This document shows, one piece after another, positions 6,953 to 11,064 of a stretch of DNA of 11,064 bases. A model generated the notes under the pieces. It was not told the origin of the DNA, searched no databases, and worked only from the letters and a program-made list of their open reading frames with translations. This DNA is from Pseudobacteriovorax antillogorgiicola (GTDB taxonomy: Bacteria > Bdellovibrionota_B > Oligoflexia > Oligoflexales > RGVZ01), in the NCBI GenBank assembly GCA_945897695.1, contig CAMDGW010000064.1, positions 1-11,064 of the forward strand, read 5' to 3'. Numbering within the stretch: the stretch's first letter is position 1; every line of letters begins with the position of its first letter. A program made the position numbers and the translations under genes.

Positions 6953-8506
6953 TCATGGTGCAATCAGATTGATGACACCCGAAGAGGCTGTTTTCCCGCT
7001 GATTGAAAATATAGAGGGGGACCAGTTTATGTTATTTTCTACTGAGTACGTTATAGGTGCGGAGGCTCCGACAGCCGCTTCCATGCTTGTATTGTTGGAT
7101 TTTGGGATGAATCTTTCCAGTTTGCGTCGCAATTCGTTTTTCTTTTGAGAAAGGGCCAGGGGTACATCAATAGCTCTCCAAGCGAGCAACGCGAAGTCTG
7201 CTTGTTCCACTTTATCTGGAGGAAGTAGGTTAGGCGAATCAGGCACAACCATGCGGATGGGTGCTGGCAGAGATTGGTACGAGCCTTGGAGATCGACAAA
7301 GTAAGAGCCTGCGATAAAATTGTCCCAAGGAGTGATCAGTCCTTTACTTCTCCATTCATAATGTCCAAATAGAGGCATTCGTCGTACGCCCAGAAATCCA
7401 AATAACTTTGCAAAATGGCGAACGATCTTGAAGTTGTCGGGTATGAGCACTGCGTCCTGCTGGATATCGGGCTGTAAAGCAATCATTTTAGGATTGAATC
7501 GTTCGCCTGTTTCTTCCGAATGCTTCTTGGCAGTTTCGTACAGTTTCTTTAGGTCATCTCGTCTTTCGGATGGGTCGAGGCGAAATATTTTTTTGGCAGC
7601 CGCCTCCATGGAGTCAAATCTGCGGCTATCATAAGCAACTTGGTGAATGATTGCGATATCTGATTTCTTTGCAGCATCAGTATAACTAGCGACAAATCGG
7701 GCACTGTGTTGGTCGGTTGGTGATAATACGGAAATTCTTTTATGCCCAAAGCGAAGATTGGCCTGCACGGCGGCTTCGGCGAGGATTTTTTGGCTTGGGT
7801 AGGAGTAATATACAAACGGTGTGGGTGTTGCCCCAGTTGGTTCTAGCATAAGAAAAGTTGGTATCATAAGTCTTGGTGCCCAGGTTCTGAGCACGCTTGC
7901 CTCTGCCGGTTCTGTTCCACCAATAATTGCCGAAACTTTATGCTCAAAGACCATGGCTGCCAAGGCTTGGATTGTTTTCTCGGGCTTGGCCATACTGTCA
8001 ATGATCACGAATATTTTTTTCGGATCTAGATTTTCTTCACGAGCTTTTGCTTCAAACGCGTCGACCATATGTCGTACATAGATGCGAGATCCGGATGGTA
8101 GGATGACGCCAACTTTCCCGGAGTGATTATTTAAGATAGTGGAAAGAAGTTTAATGACTTCACGTCTTGTGTCCTCGCTTTTACAATGTTCAGGTGTCAT
8201 GTCTTCTACTAGAGCATATCCGTCCGTGTTTTCTGGTCGAAGATCCTGAGCGCGTTTGCTCCATAGTTCTTTCAGATTTGGCATAAATTTATTGTAAAGT
8301 TTCAAACAGGTGTCTTCGGGGGGAGGCTGTGGTGCTAGAGTGGGAGAGGGGGCAGAGGCCTGCTTCTGCGTTGAATCAGGCGTGGATTTGGTTTGACTTG
8401 AAGACGAGATAACCGTGGCTGCTGGCGTCTTAGTAGCGGCCTGGATAACTCCGCTAGAATTCGCCATAGTGACAAGCAGAGCCAATGTTTTAATGCCTGA
8501 AAACAT
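6953..8506 (-). CDS. LpoA/LppC-like penicillin-binding protein activator, periplasmic binding protein fold
   Basis: 517 residues from the ATG at 8506. Residues 1-23 form a signal peptide ending VIQAA, with no lipobox Cys, so the product should be soluble in the periplasm, unlike the E. coli lipoprotein LpoA. Residues 25-63 are a Ser/Thr/Pro/Ala/Gln-rich linker. From about residue 130 the type I periplasmic-binding fold begins: KVGVILPSGS, then VSAIIGGTEPAEA, IPTFLMLEPTG, HKRISVLSPTD and DAVLIPDNFKIVRHFAKLF. The pattern of a DA(L/V)xIPD strand, a GVRRMPLFGHYEW segment and a GSYFVD segment is what I know from proteins annotated as penicillin-binding protein activators. Cys67 and Cys108 may pair. 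The start is set by AGGAAG eight nt upstream. The gene overlaps the end of the class A PBP gene by 17 nt, which strongly suggests the PBP is its partner. An amino-acid-type ligand receptor is the alternative. Confidence 0.78.
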   Translation of the reverse strand: MFSGIKTLALLVTMANSSGVIQAATKTPAATVISSSSQTKSTPDSTQKQASAPSPTLAPQPPPEDTCLKLYNKFMPNLKELWSKRAQDLRPENTDGYALVEDMTPEHCKSEDTRREVIKLLSTILNNHSGKVGVILPSGSRIYVRHMVDAFEAKAREENLDPKKIFVIIDSMAKPEKTIQALAAMVFEHKVSAIIGGTEPAEASVLRTWAPRLMIPTFLMLEPTGATPTPFVYYSYPSQKILAEAAVQANLRFGHKRISVLSPTDQHSARFVASYTDAAKKSDIAIIHQVAYDSRRFDSMEAAAKKIFRLDPSERRDDLKKLYETAKKHSEETGERFNPKMIALQPDIQQDAVLIPDNFKIVRHFAKLFGFLGVRRMPLFGHYEWRSKGLITPWDNFIAGSYFVDLQGSYQSLPAPIRMVVPDSPNLLPPDKVEQADFALLAWRAIDVPLALSQKKNELRRKLERFIPKSNNTSMEAAVGASAPITYSVENNINWSPSIFSISGKTASSGVINLIAP

Positions 8507-10640
8507 TGCGATAACTTCCTTCGCTGGTATGCTCGATTGTTTCCAGGGCCGAAGACGTCTCCATCGGCTGGTTGGATTGTAGAAAATACATGCGTGCCCC
8601 ACCGGCAATTTTATGTCCATATCGGGGGTGAATGGAGGCTTCGATGATTCCATCTGGGCGTTCAAATGTTTTGGGAGCTCTGTATAAATATGAATTGCGG
8701 ATAAACTGATCCCAAATCGGCAGAGCTAATGCACTTCCGGAAGCGTGTGCATAAATGGGTGCATGCTCGTCAGTACCTACCCATACCACAGATACAAGAT
8801 TGGGCGTGAATCCACAAAACCAGTTGTCGGAACTATCGTTGCTGGTGCCTGTTTTCCCAGCGGCATGTTTTGCTAAATCAGCGCTTTTTGCACCGGTACC
8901 GCTGGTCAGCACCGCGCGCATTCCTTGTGTCATCAGATAAGCAATTTGTTCGTTAAGGACTTTTTTCTTTCGACTATCAGACGGGCGCCGTTCCCATAAT
9001 AGGTCTCCATCTGCATTGGTAATTTTGGTGATAGAACCAAGTTCGCTCAGCACGCCGTTATTTGCAAATGTACCGTACATGCGGGCCAGATCCATCATCG
9101 TTACGTCGGAAGACCCGAGGGCAGAGCCGAATTCCTGTTTTAAGGGGGAGCGTAGGCCAAGGGATTTGGCACGTTCAATGATCGCTGGTATGCCCACTTT
9201 AGTCGCTATTTCAATTGTAGGTGAGTTCATTGATTTATAAAAAGCTCGCATCATCGTTGTTTCTGTCAGGTAGTCATCTTCCATATTTTTTGGACGGTAA
9301 TTTTCAATATTTATCGGCGACACATAAATCATGTCACTCCATTTGAATCCCTGAATGAGTGCTTCTGTGTATACGATGGGCTTAAATGCGGACCCCGGGG
9401 ACCGCAATGCAGAAGTGGTCCGATTAAACTGCGATTTTTGGTAGTTGCGTCCTCCAACCATTGCCAGAATGTCACCATTGGTGGGATCTGTGACTAGCAT
9501 TGAGGCTTCGATCGTGGCGTTTTTGAGTTTCCCGGTGAGATTATCTCTAATCTTACCGGTTCTTGCCGAAATATCGTTAAGATTAGCGTCATACCAGTGA
9601 ATCGATCTTTCCGCTAAGGTTTGAAGGTTTTGATCAAGAGTCGTATAGATGCGGAGACCAGAATTTTTGCTAAGCATGGGGTGTTCGTTTTTTAGTTTTT
9701 TAATGACGTCAGCAATGTAATCGACAAACCATGATGCAGCCTGCGTATTGAAATATTTATACTCTTTATATGACAACTTTTCCGAGGCAATAGCTTTGGC
9801 TTCCTTGTCGGAGATGAAACGATTTTTTCGCATTGCTTCGATAACCATAAGTTGGCGTGTTTTTGCCCGTTCAGGGTACTTTGCTGGGTTATAGCGGCTC
9901 GGTGACTGGAATAATCCGGCAATTAGCGCACCTTCAGCTTTGGATATCTGACGAATGTCTTTGCCGAAGTAACGGTGTGCAGCGGCGCCAACCCCGTAGG
10001 AGCCATTGCCCAGGAACATGATGTTTACGTATAATTCAAGGATTTTCTCTTTGCTAAGATGTTTTTCAATTTCAAGCGCCCAGGCAATTTCGATAATTTT
10101 TCGCTCAAAACTCTTCTCGTTGTTGATGATGGTGTTTCTGACCAGCTGCTGGGTGATAGTGCTGGCGCCCTGCGAAAAACTGTCTGATCTTAGTCGAGCA
10201 ATAATAGCTCTTAAGATAGCTTTGGTATCAATACCCTTGTGATTGAAAAACTGAGCGTCCTCAATAGATACGAGCGCATTAACAAAATCGGCAGGTAGAT
10301 CTGAGTAAGGCACAAATACATGATAGCGATCAAAAAATTCGCCAATTTTTCGCTGTTCGCTATCAAAGACTATGGAGTTATCACGGTAGTTGTAGTTTTC
10401 CAAAGTTGTAATACGCGCCTTGTCTAATTGAAAAACTCCGAGTGCAGAGATCCATTTGTAGCCAATAGCTAAGATGGCGATCGAAGATATGACAACAAAT
10501 AATATCGTGATACGAAGGATTGTTTTGATGACAGTTCGTCTGCGCGACGGACTACCATCCAAATTCGCATCGGGCAGGATAACGTTCATTTTTAACTTCG
10601 ATTCCGTTTCCAAGTTAGGGAATTCCTTAGTTGTATTCAA
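8490..10640 (-). CDS. Class A penicillin-binding protein (PBP1A family), bifunctional peptidoglycan synthase
   Basis: Polymerises lipid II into glycan strands and cross-links them, anchored in the inner membrane. Numbered from TTG 10640 (716 aa): basic cytoplasmic tail with SRRR, membrane helix about 38-60, then the GT51 domain with catalytic Glu127 (SIEDAQFF), QGASTITQQ (157-165) and a second Glu184 in KIIEIAWALEIEKHLSKEKILELYVN-type motif. The transpeptidase has Ser417 in SAFK, SMN at 470-472 and KTGT at 596-599, so both activities look intact. Glu127 to Ser417 is 290 residues, close to the spacing of E. coli PBP1B and some 80-90 shorter than in PBP1A, so the LpoA-docking ODD insertion seems absent. 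The start is uncertain: TTG 10640 has only GAGA just upstream; an in-frame TTG at 10613 follows AAGGA by 10 nt; ATG 10589 follows GAAG by 6 nt. All three give a complete protein. The activator gene follows with overlap. Confidence 0.95.
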   Translation of the reverse strand: MNTTKEFPNLETESKLKMNVILPDANLDGSPSRRRTVIKTILRITILFVVISSIAILAIGYKWISALGVFQLDKARITTLENYNYRDNSIVFDSEQRKIGEFFDRYHVFVPYSDLPADFVNALVSIEDAQFFNHKGIDTKAILRAIIARLRSDSFSQGASTITQQLVRNTIINNEKSFERKIIEIAWALEIEKHLSKEKILELYVNIMFLGNGSYGVGAAAHRYFGKDIRQISKAEGALIAGLFQSPSRYNPAKYPERAKTRQLMVIEAMRKNRFISDKEAKAIASEKLSYKEYKYFNTQAASWFVDYIADVIKKLKNEHPMLSKNSGLRIYTTLDQNLQTLAERSIHWYDANLNDISARTGKIRDNLTGKLKNATIEASMLVTDPTNGDILAMVGGRNYQKSQFNRTTSALRSPGSAFKPIVYTEALIQGFKWSDMIYVSPINIENYRPKNMEDDYLTETTMMRAFYKSMNSPTIEIATKVGIPAIIERAKSLGLRSPLKQEFGSALGSSDVTMMDLARMYGTFANNGVLSELGSITKITNADGDLLWERRPSDSRKKKVLNEQIAYLMTQGMRAVLTSGTGAKSADLAKHAAGKTGTSNDSSDNWFCGFTPNLVSVVWVGTDEHAPIYAHASGSALALPIWDQFIRNSYLYRAPKTFERPDGIIEASIHPRYGHKIAGGARMYFLQSNQPMETSSALETIEHTSEGSYRNVFRH
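8515..8520 (-). promoter_or_regulatory. Ribosome binding site of the PBP activator gene, inside the PBP gene
   Basis: Minus-strand AGGAAG is followed by 8 nt and ATG at 8506. It lies within the final codons of the PBP gene and rules in the 517-residue form. A longer reading from 8665 would overlap the PBP gene by 176 bp and would bury the signal peptide. Confidence 0.75.
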
Positions 10641-10849
10641 TCTCAGCAGGTATCGGAACTTTGTAGGGACGCTTGATCGGTGTGGGGTCTCACAAACACT
10701 GCATTACGTAGGTAGTCTGCCAGAATGTTTGGATAAAAAACGTTATTTTCACTTTGCGCTAAGGAATGCTGCAGATTGGTCGATACGTGGTTTGTGCGGG
10801 AGGGTCCGTTTCCTCATTTGGGAGTAGGTAAAATTTAGAGGGGTGTTTA
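10641..10849. other. Divergent intergenic region between the PBP gene and the right-edge gene
   Basis: 209 bp that should contain promoters for both directions. I found no -35/-10 pair with acceptable spacing on either strand. It contains an AT-rich imperfect inverted repeat centred on AACGTT (about 10733-10750) and a TACGTA palindrome near 10705. Neither can be assigned to a regulator from the sequence alone. Confidence 0.5.
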
Positions 10850-11064
10850 GTGGTCATGCAGCTGCCTTCAAGGCCCATTAGTTTACTTCTGGTTTGCCAT
10901 AGTTGGAATGAAGGCAATTTACTCCGCATTGGCGTCGAGGAGGCTCTCGGCGATTTGTTGTCGCGTGTTGAGCTGAAGACTGATGTGCGGCAGGCATTTG
11001 AAGCTTACAAAGAAAATCATCCGGATGTTGTTATTGCCTGTGGCTTTGAAAGCGGTTTTTCGGA
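10850..11064 (+). CDS. Unrecognised protein, N-terminal fragment truncated by the window edge
   Basis: An open frame runs from GTG 10850 (or ATG 10856, two codons later) to the window end, 71 codons without a stop. AGGGG at 10839-10843 is 6 nt before GTG and 12 nt before ATG, which favours GTG. The visible protein begins with a hydrophobic strand (RPISLLLVCHSW), then a helix-like segment, and a second strand after HPDVVIACGFESGF. This alternation resembles the start of a Rossmann-like alpha/beta domain, but 70 residues are too few to name a family. There is no signal peptide, so a cytoplasmic product is likely. It is divergent from the PBP gene. Confidence 0.6.
   Translation, partial: MVMQLPSRPISLLLVCHSWNEGNLLRIGVEEALGDLLSRVELKTDVRQAFEAYKENHPDVVIACGFESGFS

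Noticed and set aside
6953..8665. Longer 570-residue form of the PBP activator gene
   Set aside because: It overlaps the PBP gene by 176 bp, buries the signal peptide 53 residues in, and ignores the good SD before ATG 8506.
10733..10750. AT-rich inverted repeat as an operator
   Set aside because: Only about six of eight positions per arm match and the sequence is A/T-biased, so chance is likely.
10474..10827. 117-codon + strand frame opposite the PBP start
   Set aside because: Half of it is antisense to the PBP coding region, it has no family features, and it looks like a shadow continuing into the divergent spacer.
10829..10834. TAAAAT as a -10 box for the right-edge gene
   Set aside because: Transcription would begin around 10841, inside the ribosome binding site, and no -35 lies at suitable spacing.

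Overview
The window looks like a chromosomal segment of a Gram-negative bacterium. It carries a class A penicillin-binding protein, a lipoprotein signal, Sec signal peptides and an apparent outer-membrane barrel. The mix of secreted proteases and poorly known envelope proteins, at moderate G+C, would fit a Bdellovibrionota/Oligoflexia-type or other delta-like lineage. That placement is an inference; there is no rRNA or other marker gene here. I see no tRNA, rRNA, CRISPR array, insertion sequence, attachment site or origin.

Left part (1-4375, + strand): two secreted or surface serine proteases of unrelated folds. The first (1-2244, 5' end missing) is a subtilase of family S8. Its architecture matches tripeptidyl-peptidase II rather than ordinary subtilisins. 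After 382 bp without a gene comes a lipoprotein-type trypsin (2627-4375, family S1). It has a complete triad, a trypsin-type specificity pocket and a roughly 300-residue Cys-containing C-terminal region that I do not recognise. A hairpin-plus-T-run terminator (4393-4428) separates it from the convergent genes.

Middle and right part (10640 down to 4432, - strand): four envelope genes in two overlapping pairs. The upstream pair is a class A PBP (glycosyltransferase plus transpeptidase) followed, with a 17-nt overlap, by a periplasmic-binding-protein-fold protein of the PBP-activator (LpoA/LppC-like) type. The pairing suggests a peptidoglycan synthase made together with its own activator. After 122 bp comes the second pair. 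It is a secreted protein with a C-terminal beta-barrel-like half, whose only sensible start is the rare codon ATT, followed with a 7-nt overlap by a small secreted protein of unknown function. The four genes may form one transcript, or the second pair may have its own weak promoter in the 122-bp gap.

Right edge (10641-11064): a 209-bp divergent intergenic region, then the first 71 codons of an unrecognised + strand gene that runs off the window.

Main points for a second look: the ATT start, the PBP/activator overlap together with the apparent lack of the LpoA-docking insertion in the PBP, a trypsin whose activation cleavage should cut it off its own lipid anchor, and a bacterial TPPII-like protease.
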